Positions 43,659-52,353 of a DNA stretch of 64,000 bases are shown piece after piece. How positions within the stretch are numbered: position 1 is the first letter of the stretch; every line of letters begins with the position of its first letter. Source of the stretch: CAZCZZ01 sp964503335 (GTDB lineage: Bacteria > Verrucomicrobiota > Kiritimatiellia > CAIVKH01); assembly GCA_964503335.1 (NCBI GenBank), contig CAZCZZ010000008.1:26882-90881 (forward strand), read 5' to 3'. The notes under the pieces were generated by a model. That model saw nothing but the letters and a program-made list of their open reading frames with translations, did no database searches and was not told the origin of the DNA. The translations under genes were made by a program, and so were the position numbers.

Positions 43659-44864
43659 ATGTCACAAGCCACCGCATCTAAGCGCAGCATCTTCGGGTTG
43701 CTGGGCATGGTTGTGCTTGTGGGGATGGGGGAGCATATGGCAGAGCGGTTTCTTCCGCTCTATCTCCAACAACTCGCGCAGGCGTCGACGGCGGTGATGG
43801 CGATCGGGCTTCTCGCGGGGATGGATGATCTGTTGTCGGCGCTCTACTCCTTTCCGGGCGGGTATCTGAGCGACCGTTTGGGCACAAAGCGCGCGCTGCT
43901 CTTCTTCAATGTACTTTCGATGGCGGGCTACCTGTGCGTCATCCTGATTCCGACATGGTGGGCCGTCTTGCTCGGCGCGGCATTCTTCATTTCCTGGTCG
44001 GCGATTTCGTTGCCCGCCACGATGGATCTGCTCGCCAAGATCGTGCCGAAGAACAGGCGCACGATGGGCGTCTCCGTCCTCGCGCTGGTGCGACGGGTGC
44101 CGAAGATGCTCGGCCCGGTCGCGGGCGGCGCCTGCATCGCGGTGTGGGGTGTGGAGCAAGGTGTGCGTGCGGCGTTCATCTTCGCGCTGGTCCTTGCGCT
44201 CGCCGCTTCCGTGTTGCAGCAACGGTTCATTGCCGATGATTCACAGGACAGCAAGGAAGCCGAAGCCAGTCCGTTGCGGCTGTGGGGCGAGATGCCGGAC
44301 AGCCTTCGCAACCTGCTCTGGTCCGACATCCTCATTCGCTTCTGCGAACGCATCCCGGACGCCTTCGTGGTGATCTGGGCCACGCGTTACGTGCTGCATC
44401 CCGTTTCAGAGCTCACCTTTGGCTGGCTCTCCGCGATCGAGAATATAACGGCCGTGCTGGTCTATGTTCCCGTCGCCTACATGGCCGACCGCTTCGGAAA
44501 GAAGCCCTTCGTGCTGATCACCTTCGCCTTCTTCACCTGCTTCCCGCTGGCCTTGATGCATGCCCATTCTCTGGGACCCCTCATCGCGGCATTTGTGTTG
44601 CGCGGACTAAAGGAATTCGGCGAACCGACGCGCAAGGCCCTCATCATGGATCTCGCGCCAGAGGGCAGGAAAGCGGCGATGTTCGGTCTGTACTATCTGG
44701 TGCGCGACGTCCTCGTCGCCTTCGCCGCTTTCGGCGGCGCACTGCTCTGGCAGATATCGCCTGAACTCAACCTGATGGTTGCATTCTGCTTCGGAGTGCT
44801 CGGTACCCTCTGGTTCGCATGGCGCGGGCGCGACTGCGTCGCACCATCGGGGTCTGCTACCTAG
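43659..44864 (+). CDS. Major facilitator superfamily transporter
   Basis: The 401-residue protein has about twelve membrane helices and the MFS loop 2-3 signature variant GGYLSDRLGTKRALL, repeated after helix 8 as YMADRFGKKPFVLI. The substrate cannot be told; no neighbouring gene gives a hint. The 3' end overlaps the convergent PIMT gene by eight bases. Confidence 0.88.
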   Translation: MSQATASKRSIFGLLGMVVLVGMGEHMAERFLPLYLQQLAQASTAVMAIGLLAGMDDLLSALYSFPGGYLSDRLGTKRALLFFNVLSMAGYLCVILIPTWWAVLLGAAFFISWSAISLPATMDLLAKIVPKNRRTMGVSVLALVRRVPKMLGPVAGGACIAVWGVEQGVRAAFIFALVLALAASVLQQRFIADDSQDSKEAEASPLRLWGEMPDSLRNLLWSDILIRFCERIPDAFVVIWATRYVLHPVSELTFGWLSAIENITAVLVYVPVAYMADRFGKKPFVLITFAFFTCFPLALMHAHSLGPLIAAFVLRGLKEFGEPTRKALIMDLAPEGRKAAMFGLYYLVRDVLVAFAAFGGALLWQISPELNLMVAFCFGVLGTLWFAWRGRDCVAPSGSAT

Positions 44865-45615
44865 TCTTTGCTCGTTCACCTGTGAGCGGCACAAAGCGGA
44901 CAGGCATGACGTTGTTGGTGAGCATGGTGCCGTCCTCGTTCTTTGTGAGGAGTTGCAGCCATTGGGCTTCACCCGATTCGCCGACGGGGATGACCATGCG
45001 GGCGCCGGGTTTGAGTTGATCGACGAGGGGCTGGGGGACGTGATCGGCGCCGCACGTGACGAGGATCGCGTCGAAGGGTGCGTGTTCGGGCCAGCCGATA
45101 TATCCATCGCCCGCCTTCACAGTAGTGTTGGTGTAGCCTAGCGCTTTGAGACGTTCCGCTGCGGAGGTGGCGAGCGGTTCGACGATTTCAATCGTGAACA
45201 CCTTTGCGCCGATCGCATCGAGCACCGCAGCCTGATATCCGGAACCGGTCCCGACTTCGAAGACGCTGTCTCCCGGCTTCACGCGGGCAAGTTCCGTCAT
45301 CGCAGCGACGATATACGGCTGCGAGATGGTCTGGTCCATGCCGATCGGGAGCGGGTGGTCATCGTACGCCCGGTGCATGAGGCCGGGCTGGACAAAGAGA
45401 TGTCGCGGCACGGAGCGCATGGCATCGAGGACGAGAGGGTCACGCACGCCGCGCGCTTCAATCTGGAACTTCACCATGGCGTGGCGATCCTCGACGTAGG
45501 CATCGCGCCCCGCTGGATCCGCCGCTTTGCCGCAGCTTGTGGCCATCAGGGTGCCTCCAACAACCAAGCTCGTGAACCACCGTCGCACGGTCGAATCCTG
45601 GCATTTTTCCCGCAC
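44857..45615 (-). CDS. pcm: Protein-L-isoaspartate O-methyltransferase with lipoprotein signal
   Basis: The 252-residue protein has the full PIMT fold: DQTISQPYIVAAMTEL, the SAM-binding VFEVGTGSGYQAAVL, and FDAILVTCGADHVPQPLVDQL. The enzyme methylates isoaspartate in damaged proteins using SAM. The N terminus is unusual: RRWFTSLVVGGTLMATSC (Cys28) is a lipoprotein signal, so the enzyme would be in the periplasm, where SAM is not expected. A downstream start (ATG at about residue 47) would give a cytoplasmic form of usual length. It overlaps the MFS gene end. Confidence 0.9.
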   Translation of the reverse strand: MREKCQDSTVRRWFTSLVVGGTLMATSCGKAADPAGRDAYVEDRHAMVKFQIEARGVRDPLVLDAMRSVPRHLFVQPGLMHRAYDDHPLPIGMDQTISQPYIVAAMTELARVKPGDSVFEVGTGSGYQAAVLDAIGAKVFTIEIVEPLATSAAERLKALGYTNTTVKAGDGYIGWPEHAPFDAILVTCGADHVPQPLVDQLKPGARMVIPVGESGEAQWLQLLTKNEDGTMLTNNVMPVRFVPLTGERAKTR

Positions 45616-45666
45616 AAAGCCAAGTCGCCTATATGCCGCACTCGATGCCCTGTGTACATTTAACCC

Positions 45667-46440
45667 ATGCGACGCGTGGCGTTCATCCTGTTGTCCTGTG
45701 CCCTGGTTTCTGCGACCAGTGCCGAGATGGTTGAGATCATTGCTTCAAAGGACACGACGATCTACAGCGACGCCACATCGACACCGCTCAGCAACGGCTC
45801 CGGACAATATCTGTTCGCCGGCAATACGGGAGAGAACGACAGCTTCGCCATCCGCCGGGGACTCGTGCACTTCGACCTCGCGTCGTACCTGCCCGCGGGC
45901 GTGGTGGTGACCAGTGCGACGCTGCGGCTGTACGTCACGCGTCGGCCGCCTACATCGAATCCGACGGACCCGATTTATGCGCACCTTGCAGCCGCAGACT
46001 GGGGCGAGGGCGCGTCGGATCCATCCGGCCCCGAGGGGTCCGGCGCGGGCGCAGAAGTCAACGACGCCACCTGGTTCCACTCGTTCTACTCGACAAGCCT
46101 CTGGTCCACGGCGGGTGGCGACTTTGCCGCCACGGCCAGCGGGGTGGTCGATGTCGGCGATGTGGGCGCATACTTCATGGAGTCTGCGGGTCTCGCCGCG
46201 GATGCCCAGTTCTGGTACGCAAACCCCACCCAGAATTACGGCTGGTTCCTGCTCGGTCAGGAAGGCACGCCACAGACAGCACGCCGCTTCTCGTCTTTGA
46301 ATTCAGGTGATCCTGATACAGCCCCGACGCTGATTCTGGGGTATGCCGTTGTCCCCGAACCGTCAGCCCTGTTGCTCATCTCGCTAGGCTCCATCGCCTT
46401 GGTAGGGTCGGGACTCCGCTCCCGACCGTTCTCACGCTAA
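45667..46440 (+). CDS. DNRLRE-like secreted protein with PEP-CTERM anchor
   Basis: The 257-residue protein has a signal peptide (FILLSCALVSATSA), a DNRLRE-like beta-sandwich (SKDTTIYSDATS, RRGLVHFDLASYLPAGVVVTSATLRLYV) and a C-terminal PEP-CTERM sorting signal (VPEPSALLLISLGSIALVG then Arg-containing tail). PEP-CTERM proteins are cut and displayed by exosortase. The tail from 46401 onward (GSGLRSRPFSR) is encoded by the left part of repeat copy B. Confidence 0.85.
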   Translation: MRRVAFILLSCALVSATSAEMVEIIASKDTTIYSDATSTPLSNGSGQYLFAGNTGENDSFAIRRGLVHFDLASYLPAGVVVTSATLRLYVTRRPPTSNPTDPIYAHLAAADWGEGASDPSGPEGSGAGAEVNDATWFHSFYSTSLWSTAGGDFAATASGVVDVGDVGAYFMESAGLAADAQFWYANPTQNYGWFLLGQEGTPQTARRFSSLNSGDPDTAPTLILGYAVVPEPSALLLISLGSIALVGSGLRSRPFSR

Positions 46441-46470
46441 CGCCACTCCGCACGGAGTGCGGACCCTACC
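46401..46470. repeat. 70-bp two-hairpin element, copy B
   Basis: An outer stem GGTAGGGTC (46401-46409) / GACCCTACC (46462-46470) encloses CGGGA-CTCCGC-TCCCG and CACTCCG-CA-CGGAGTG hairpins. In reverse orientation it matches copy A at 27132-27201 in length and plan (GGTAGGG, GCACTCCGTGC, CGGTCGGGAGCGGAGTCCCGA, CCTACC). The left part is translated as the end of the PEP-CTERM protein. Confidence 0.75.
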
Positions 46471-46548
46471 TACCGGAAGTCTCAACAAACCATCAATATT
46501 GAACAGTTCAACCGCTTTAGCAGTTGCAATGGAGTCCGATCTGGACTA

Positions 46549-46562
46549 GTAAAGCGTTTCAC
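46549..46562 (+). promoter_or_regulatory. Putative LacI-family operator before the metalloprotease
   Basis: GTAAAGCGTTTCAC is a CG-centred palindrome with five of seven matching pairs, 100 bases before the ATG at 46663. It resembles the sites at 6502 and 23424. The gap 46471-46548 shows no other signal. Confidence 0.55.
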
Positions 46563-46662
46563 TTGTGATTCTTCTACTTCGCGATAGCGTGGCGGAAGTT
46601 GTCATTTTCGACCTTACCGGGCAACGCGCGGAGGCTTCCGCGCCAAAGAAAGACAGAAGAAC

Positions 46663-49629
46663 ATGTATCAGAAGTCCCATCGAATGGCGGTCCCCTTGCG
46701 GGCTGCGCTGGCAGCGATCACGCTCGCCTTCACCACGACACCACTCCTCGTCCAAGCCGAAGCGCCTGCGCTTCTGGGCGGTCCTTCCCTGACACTGGAC
46801 AAGATCCCTGCGAGCGCGTTCAGGTCCGAGCTGGAAAGATTGACCCCCGCCGCGCAGCAGCAGGCGATGGAGAAGCTCCGCACGGTTGGATTCCCGGCAG
46901 CCGACGTCGATCACCTTCGGGTCGACAAGGATGGCGGCGTTCTCTATGCATGCGCATTCGAGCAACCACCGACTTCTGCGGAACCGTTGCCCGAGGTCGC
47001 GCCCGGGGTCGAAGAGGCCAGCGTCCCGGTATCACCGTTCCCGAATTCGCTGAAGTTCCATAGCCGGCCCGGTGCGACGAATGTCATCTACTTGGATTTC
47101 GATGGCGAGACGACCGGCTTCAACGCCTGGTTCTCGAGCACGAACTACTACGCACTGGCGTTCTCGATCGACACGAACTATGCGCAGTACAGCGACGCCG
47201 AGCAGCGGTCCATCAAGGACGTCTGGAAGCATGTCGCGGAGGACTATGCGCCGTTCAACGTGGACGTAACGACCGAGCGTCCGGCGACGATGCATAACAA
47301 CGTCGCGCACACGCTCATCACCAAGAGCACGGACGCGCGCGGTTTCGTGCATCCCTACAGCTACGCCGGAGGCGTGGCCTACGTGGGCGTGTTCGGCAAC
47401 TCGAACTACCAGTCGTTCTATGCCCCGGCGTGGGTGTTCTACGAGAACCTCAGCTATACCGAGTCGTATATCGCCGAGGCCGCGTCACACGAAGTCGGTC
47501 ATAACCTCGGTTTGAGCCATGACGGCCAGACGAACGGGGTGGGCTACTACTCCGGACACGGGTCGGGCGAAACGTCGTGGTCCGCGATCATGGGCGTCGG
47601 CTACTACGTGAACGTCTCGCAGTGGAGCCGCGGAGAGTACCACATGGCGAACAACACGCAGGACGACCTTTCGATCATTGCGACGGACCTGGGTTACCGC
47701 CCCGACGACCACTCGAACACGCGCACGTCGGGCACTCCGATCCAGTTCACGGGTGTCACGAACATCGTCAGCACGACCCCGGAGAACGACCCGGCGAACA
47801 CGAATACAGCCAACAAGGGCATTATCAACAACACGAACGATGTCGACTGGTTCTCCCTCACGGCATCGGGAGCTGTCCACATTACGGTCAGCACGCTGAA
47901 CATCACGTCGGCCTGGAACAACGGCGGCAACCTCGATGTGGAAGCTGGACTCTATAACTCCAGCGGAACACTGATCCTGCAGAGCAGCCCGACCAACACG
48001 GTTACAGCGACGCTCAGCACGAACGTCCCGAACGGCACGTACTACCTTCGCGTTCGCGGTGTCGGATTCGGCAGCCCGCTGGCAACAAATCCCCTCGGTT
48101 TCACAGCCTATGCGAGCGGTGGCCAGTACTTCATCACGGGCCGCAAGGGCGGCAGCGGTGGTGGATCGTTCCTCTCGAGCTACAGCAACATGACCGTTGC
48201 GGGCACGTTCCAGGGATGGAACCAATTGGCGAACAACATGTCGCTTGTTGCCAACTACACATGGCAGTACGACGTCAACCTGGTCAACGCCGCGGCGCCC
48301 GCCTTCAAGTTCGTTGCCAACAACAACTGGGGCATCAACTGGGGCGAGCAGAACCAGAGCGACTTCGATGTGCCGGCGAGCGGCACGGCCGAGTTGGGCA
48401 ACTTCGGCAACATCTCGATCAACCACACGCTGAACGGTTCGTACCGGATCACGTTCAACGAGCAGACCCGCGCGTATAGCGTGACGCAGATGATCGTGGA
48501 TACGGACGGCGACGGCTTGCCGGATTCATGGGAAATCCAATACTTCGGCAACCTCTCGCAGGGCCCGAATGGCGACCCCGACGGTGACGGCAAGAGCAAC
48601 ATGACCGAGTACCTCGCCGGTTGGGATCCGACGGTCCCGAACTACCTGAGCAACTACTCGACCATGACGGTTGCCGGCACGTTCCAGGGCTGGAACCAGA
48701 ACGCGAACAACATGAGCATGACGGCGGACTACACGTGGGTTTCGACGCAGACGTTGAACAATGCGACGGGCGTCCGCTTCAAGTTCGTGGCGAATGCGAA
48801 CTGGGGCATCAACTGGGGCGAGAGCAACCAGTCGGACCTCGATATCCCGATTCTCGGCCAGACCGCCGAGAGCGGAAATGGCGACATCCTTGCCAACGGC
48901 ACGCTGAATGGAACCTATGTGTTCACGTTCAATGAGCAGACTCGTGCGTATACGGTCACGCGCATCGGCGGAGGCTTCATCAGCAACTACTCGTCGATGA
49001 CGGTCGCCGGCACGTTCCAGGGCTGGAACCAGAACGCGAACAACATGAGCATGACGGCGGACTACACGTGGGTTTCGACGCAGACGTTGAACAATGCGAC
49101 GGGCGTCCGCTTCAAGTTCGTGGCGAATGCGAACTGGGGCATCAACTGGGGCGAGAGCAACCAGTCGGACCTCGATATCCCGATTCTCGGCCAGACCGCC
49201 GAGAGCGGAAATGGCGACATCCTTGCCAACGGCACGCTGAATGGAACCTATGTGTTCACGTTCAATGAGCAGACTCGTGCGTATACGGTGGTCCGTATTG
49301 GCGGCGGCTTCATCAGCAACTACAGCAGCATGACCGCTGCCGGTACGTTCAATGGATGGAACCAGGCGGCCAACAACATGACGCTGGTCGGGGACTATGT
49401 CTGGGAAGGCACGTTGCCGGTCAACGCCACGAACCCCGAGTTCAAGTTCGTCGCGAATGCGAACTGGGGCAACAACTGGGGCGAGAGCGACCAGAGCGAC
49501 TTCACGATCCCGATGATGACCGGTGCCGAAGTGGGCGCCGGGAACATCCGGATCCTCCAAGCCTTGAACGCGAACATCAAGTTCTCGTTCAACGAGCAGA
49601 CGCGTACGTATATCGTGACGCAGCCGTAG
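46663..49629 (+). CDS. Secreted metzincin-like metalloprotease with four starch-binding-like modules
   Basis: This is a 988-residue protein with a signal peptide (about 1-32). The zinc site is HEVGHNLGLSHDG near residue 275, followed by a Met in SAIMGVGYY (metzincin Met-turn type). A PPC-like domain covers about 386-486. Four related modules lie at about 503-607, 661-766, 773-876 and 883-988, each with VAGTFQGWN and FKFVANANWGINWGES. These resemble SusE/F-like or CBM48-type starch-binding domains. A Ca-binding segment (DTDGDGLPDSWE, DPDGDGKSN) lies between modules 1 and 2. Modules 2 and 3 are nearly identical even in DNA. It may cleave proteins embedded in starch. Confidence 0.88.
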   Translation: MYQKSHRMAVPLRAALAAITLAFTTTPLLVQAEAPALLGGPSLTLDKIPASAFRSELERLTPAAQQQAMEKLRTVGFPAADVDHLRVDKDGGVLYACAFEQPPTSAEPLPEVAPGVEEASVPVSPFPNSLKFHSRPGATNVIYLDFDGETTGFNAWFSSTNYYALAFSIDTNYAQYSDAEQRSIKDVWKHVAEDYAPFNVDVTTERPATMHNNVAHTLITKSTDARGFVHPYSYAGGVAYVGVFGNSNYQSFYAPAWVFYENLSYTESYIAEAASHEVGHNLGLSHDGQTNGVGYYSGHGSGETSWSAIMGVGYYVNVSQWSRGEYHMANNTQDDLSIIATDLGYRPDDHSNTRTSGTPIQFTGVTNIVSTTPENDPANTNTANKGIINNTNDVDWFSLTASGAVHITVSTLNITSAWNNGGNLDVEAGLYNSSGTLILQSSPTNTVTATLSTNVPNGTYYLRVRGVGFGSPLATNPLGFTAYASGGQYFITGRKGGSGGGSFLSSYSNMTVAGTFQGWNQLANNMSLVANYTWQYDVNLVNAAAPAFKFVANNNWGINWGEQNQSDFDVPASGTAELGNFGNISINHTLNGSYRITFNEQTRAYSVTQMIVDTDGDGLPDSWEIQYFGNLSQGPNGDPDGDGKSNMTEYLAGWDPTVPNYLSNYSTMTVAGTFQGWNQNANNMSMTADYTWVSTQTLNNATGVRFKFVANANWGINWGESNQSDLDIPILGQTAESGNGDILANGTLNGTYVFTFNEQTRAYTVTRIGGGFISNYSSMTVAGTFQGWNQNANNMSMTADYTWVSTQTLNNATGVRFKFVANANWGINWGESNQSDLDIPILGQTAESGNGDILANGTLNGTYVFTFNEQTRAYTVVRIGGGFISNYSSMTAAGTFNGWNQAANNMTLVGDYVWEGTLPVNATNPEFKFVANANWGNNWGESDQSDFTIPMMTGAEVGAGNIRILQALNANIKFSFNEQTRTYIVTQP
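48673..49289 (+). repeat. 333-bp tandem duplication inside the metalloprotease gene
   Basis: Bases 48673-48956 recur as an apparently identical stretch at 49006-49289 (offset 333 bases, 111 codons). The first copy is preceded and followed by diverged sequence. The perfect match implies a recent duplication or gene conversion of one binding module. Confidence 0.85.
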
Positions 49630-49671
49630 TTTGCGGAGACGCGCCAGCAGAGTGGCGTGGCTACATCTAGA

Positions 49672-49702
49672 AAGAGGCCGCCCTTCACGGGGCGGCCTTT
49701 TC
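49672..49702. terminator. Bidirectional intrinsic terminator
   Basis: GAGGCCGCCC-TTCAC-GGGGCGGCC then TTTTCT on the plus strand, and AAAG on the other side, sits between two convergent genes (metalloprotease and DUF423). A half copy of the TGTAGCC repeat lies just before it. Confidence 0.85.
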
Positions 49703-50076
49703 TAGTTTCGGGCTGCTGCGACGGCCAGCGTGATCCAGCCGATGATGAAGCAGAGGCCGCCAAGCGGAGTGACGGGGCCGAGCCAGGTCCAGGACTTGAG
49801 GGCGAGCAGGTAGAGCGACCCCGAAAAGAGCGCGATTCCCGCGAGGAAAAACCAGCCGGAGGCTACGGCCGCAGATGAGGGCGATCTCGCCAGCAGGCTC
49901 GCGACGGCGATCAGCGCGAAGACGTGATACATCTGGTATCGTACGCCGGTTTCGAATGTGGCTAGTTGATCGACGCCGAGTTTCGACTTCAAGGCGTGTG
50001 CCCCGAAGGCACCGAGGATGACGCCGAGGGCGCCGAGGCTTGCTGCGACGGTGAAGAAGATGCGGGACGTGTTCAT
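49702..50076 (-). CDS. DUF423 family small membrane protein
   Basis: The 124-residue protein has four membrane helices and the DUF423 motifs LGALGVILGAFGAHALK, TGVRYQMYHVFALIAVA and TPLGGLCFIIGWI. Function unknown; widespread and usually next to housekeeping genes. Its start overlaps the stop of the upstream gene by four bases. Confidence 0.9.
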   Translation of the reverse strand: MNTSRIFFTVAASLGALGVILGAFGAHALKSKLGVDQLATFETGVRYQMYHVFALIAVASLLARSPSSAAVASGWFFLAGIALFSGSLYLLALKSWTWLGPVTPLGGLCFIIGWITLAVAAARN

Positions 50077-50975
50077 GAATCCTTTCCGAGCGTGTGACGC
50101 AGCGCGGGTTCGAGGTCCGGATACTCGAACCGATAGCCACTGAGCCTCAGCTTCGTGGGTTCCACGCGCGAGCTGGCGAGAAACATATCGCGGCCCATGC
50201 CGCCTGGAAGAAGTCGCAACACGGGAGACGGCACTGGAAGCACTGCGGGACGACCCAGCACCCGCCCGAGCGACTTCGTGAACTCGCGGTTGGTGACGGG
50301 GTGGGGGGCTGTGAAGTTCACGGGGCCTTCAAGGGTATCCGTGACAAGGACGTGCTGCAGAGCCATCGCCACATCATCGATTGCAATCCAACTCATGTAC
50401 TGCCGACCCATGCCGATGGGACCACCGAGCCCGGTCTGGAAAACGGGAAGCATGGCCTTCAGCGCGCCGCCGCGATCGCTCAACACGATGCCGAGACGAA
50501 TGTGCACGACGCGGATGCCAGCGGTTCTTGCGATGCCCGTGGCCTTCTCCCAGTCCTCGCACAATTCGGCCAGGAATCCGTGGCCCGGCTTCGAACTTTC
50601 GCTCAACCATTCTTCGCCGCGATCGCCGTAGAAACCAATGGCCGATGCGCTAACGAAGACCTTCGGCTTCTCGTTCAGTCCCGCGAGCGCTTCGGCGAGG
50701 AACGATGTCGATTGGACACGGCTCATGACGAGTCGCTGTTTGGCTGAAGCTGTCCAAGGTGTCATCAGGCTCGCACCGCCGAGATGTACGACCGCGTCGA
50801 AGCCCTCGAGCTTGGATCGTTCGGTGCGTCCCGTCACGGGATCCCACACCAGATCGCCACGCTCGCGCACCGGGTTGGAACGGACAAGGCGGTTCACGTA
50901 GTGACCCGCAGCCGTGAGTTGTGTTACCGCGGCGGAGCCGACGAGACCGGATGAACCTGAGATCAAGACTTTCAT
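50073..50975 (-). CDS. TIGR01777-type NAD(P)-dependent epimerase/dehydratase
   Basis: The 300-residue protein has an extended SDR Rossmann motif ISGSSGLVGSAAVTQL at the N terminus, VVHLGGASL, SASAIGFYGDRGEE and the C-terminal RVEPTKLRLSGYRFEYPDLEPAL. This is the YfcH/SulA-like TIGR01777 family, often fused to a lipid-binding SRPBCC domain elsewhere but alone here. Substrate unknown. Operon with DUF423. Confidence 0.9.
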   Translation of the reverse strand: MKVLISGSSGLVGSAAVTQLTAAGHYVNRLVRSNPVRERGDLVWDPVTGRTERSKLEGFDAVVHLGGASLMTPWTASAKQRLVMSRVQSTSFLAEALAGLNEKPKVFVSASAIGFYGDRGEEWLSESSKPGHGFLAELCEDWEKATGIARTAGIRVVHIRLGIVLSDRGGALKAMLPVFQTGLGGPIGMGRQYMSWIAIDDVAMALQHVLVTDTLEGPVNFTAPHPVTNREFTKSLGRVLGRPAVLPVPSPVLRLLPGGMGRDMFLASSRVEPTKLRLSGYRFEYPDLEPALRHTLGKDS

Positions 50976-51032
50976 GGACCGTGTGCGGAGAATCTGCGAG
51001 GGTAAGGTCCGTTAGTCAAGTGATGGCGGATA

Positions 51033-51115
51033 CCGCTCATGGAGCGGCTACTACACAGGCAAAGCTGTAGTAGCGCCTCCATGAGGCGCAGGTCGAAGAG
51101 TTCCAATCCATGGAA
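51033..51115. repeat. Inverted repeat cluster upstream of the truncated haemoglobin gene
   Basis: CATGGAGCGGCTACTACA (51038-51055) pairs with TGTAGTAGCGCCTCCATG (51066-51083) at about 15 of 18 positions. Two smaller hairpins (CCGCTC-ATG-GAGCGG and GCGCCTC-CAT-GAGGCGC) overlap it. A TTCCAATCCATGGAA palindrome follows at 51101-51115 and contains the start codon. Confidence 0.7.
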
Positions 51116-51598
51116 AAGAAGCGACAGGGAATTCCAATCATTGGAGACACGGCCGCGCTGATGCGCGATCCGGATTTTCATGTGCCTGCGGGTGGCCCGC
51201 CCCAAGGTGTTGGTCCGAGCCGCGAGATCTTTGACCTCATGGGAGAAGAGAACATTTTCCGCATGTGTCGCGATTTCTATAAAGAGATCGAGCATTCGAC
51301 GATCCGCCCGATGTTCTCGCCTGATCTTCCTGCGGCATCAGAGAAAATCGCGGCGTTTCTGGTCGGACTGTTCGGTGGTCCGCCTCTCTACATGCAGCGG
51401 TTTGGCAATCCGATGATGCGTGCGCGGCATCTCCCCTTTGCCATTGATGAGGCGGCACGACAGGAATGGCTTCGCTGTTTCAAGGCGACACTTGTGGACG
51501 CAGAGGTGAAGTACAACTTCCCGAAACAGCACCTGCCCGGCTTCATCACCTTTCTCGATGAGTTCTCGGCGTGGATGGTGAACCGGAAGAAGGGCTAA
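51110..51598 (+). CDS. Truncated haemoglobin-like protein (group II)
   Basis: The 162-residue protein carries the trHb core: EENIFRMCRDFYKEIEHSTIRPMF, LFGGPPLYMQRFGNPMMRARHLPFAID and ARQEWLRCFKATL, with the proximal His expected in ARHLPF. The group II signature of Trp near ARQEWL is present. It may bind oxygen or NO. The first 15 residues (including RQGIPIIGD, encoded by TTCCAATCATTGG) lie in a repeated palindrome, so the true start may be later, for example ATG at 51161. Confidence 0.85.
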   Translation: MEKKRQGIPIIGDTAALMRDPDFHVPAGGPPQGVGPSREIFDLMGEENIFRMCRDFYKEIEHSTIRPMFSPDLPAASEKIAAFLVGLFGGPPLYMQRFGNPMMRARHLPFAIDEAARQEWLRCFKATLVDAEVKYNFPKQHLPGFITFLDEFSAWMVNRKKG

Positions 51599-52221
51599 AT
51601 CCCGAGGTCCAACTGCGCTTCCGTTGCCGCAGGTTCCGGCATTTCGGCCTTCATCTTGCGCAGGCCGAGGAAGAGTTCGCGGCTCATCCACGCATCGGTC
51701 GCAGCATACGTGATTTGCGCGGGCGTAAGGTCTTCGCGGGCCCAGTTGGAACGTTGCTCGCGCTTGGATATGCGGTAGCCAAAGAGCATGGCGGTTAGAG
51801 GGCGGAGCCCTGTCTGCTTGAGGCCCAACGCTTTACAGTAATAGCCGAGTTCCTCGAAACCCGCCGGTTCGAACTCAAACACGCCTTTGAGCTTCTTGAT
51901 GTCGTCACCGAGAGCTACCCCGGCCTTGATGACGTTCGGATTGCTCAGGAGGCTTGCGATGGCGGTATAGTCGGTCATCCGAAGTAGTTGGATAATCACA
52001 ACCTCTTTTTCCGCAGCAAATTGCATCAACGCAGGAGGATGGGATACACCCTTTACAAAAACCGGTTTAGTCTCCGTGTCGAAGCCCAGGATGGCTTCAC
52101 GGGACAGGCGATCAACGGCCTTGGCCACGTCATGCGGTTGGTAAATGACCCGCACGGGCCCGTCATACGCGTACAAGGGCAGCTTGTTGATGTCCTCTTT
52201 GGAAATTGATTCGTTTTCCAT
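51595..52221 (-). CDS. RNase D-like 3'-5' exonuclease
   Basis: The 208-residue protein has a DEDDy exonuclease core: ILGFDTETKP (motif I Asp and Glu), KAGVALGDDIKKL (motif II Asp) and ITYAATDAWMSRELF (motif III Tyr and Asp). It lacks the HRDC domain of full RNase D, as in single-domain relatives. Probably acts on structured RNA or DNA ends. It overlaps the haemoglobin gene end by four bases, convergent. Confidence 0.9.
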   Translation of the reverse strand: MENESISKEDINKLPLYAYDGPVRVIYQPHDVAKAVDRLSREAILGFDTETKPVFVKGVSHPPALMQFAAEKEVVIIQLLRMTDYTAIASLLSNPNVIKAGVALGDDIKKLKGVFEFEPAGFEELGYYCKALGLKQTGLRPLTAMLFGYRISKREQRSNWAREDLTPAQITYAATDAWMSRELFLGLRKMKAEMPEPAATEAQLDLGI

Positions 52222-52353
52222 CCGTTGGACCTTGTTTTAGTACGGTAGACCATACACTGAAAAGAGCAAATCTTGACCGATCGGCCCCGGGAACCGCTTT
52301 CAACTGTCCTCGGGACCAATGCGCGACTAGGATCGCGTCGAAATCTGTGTGAA

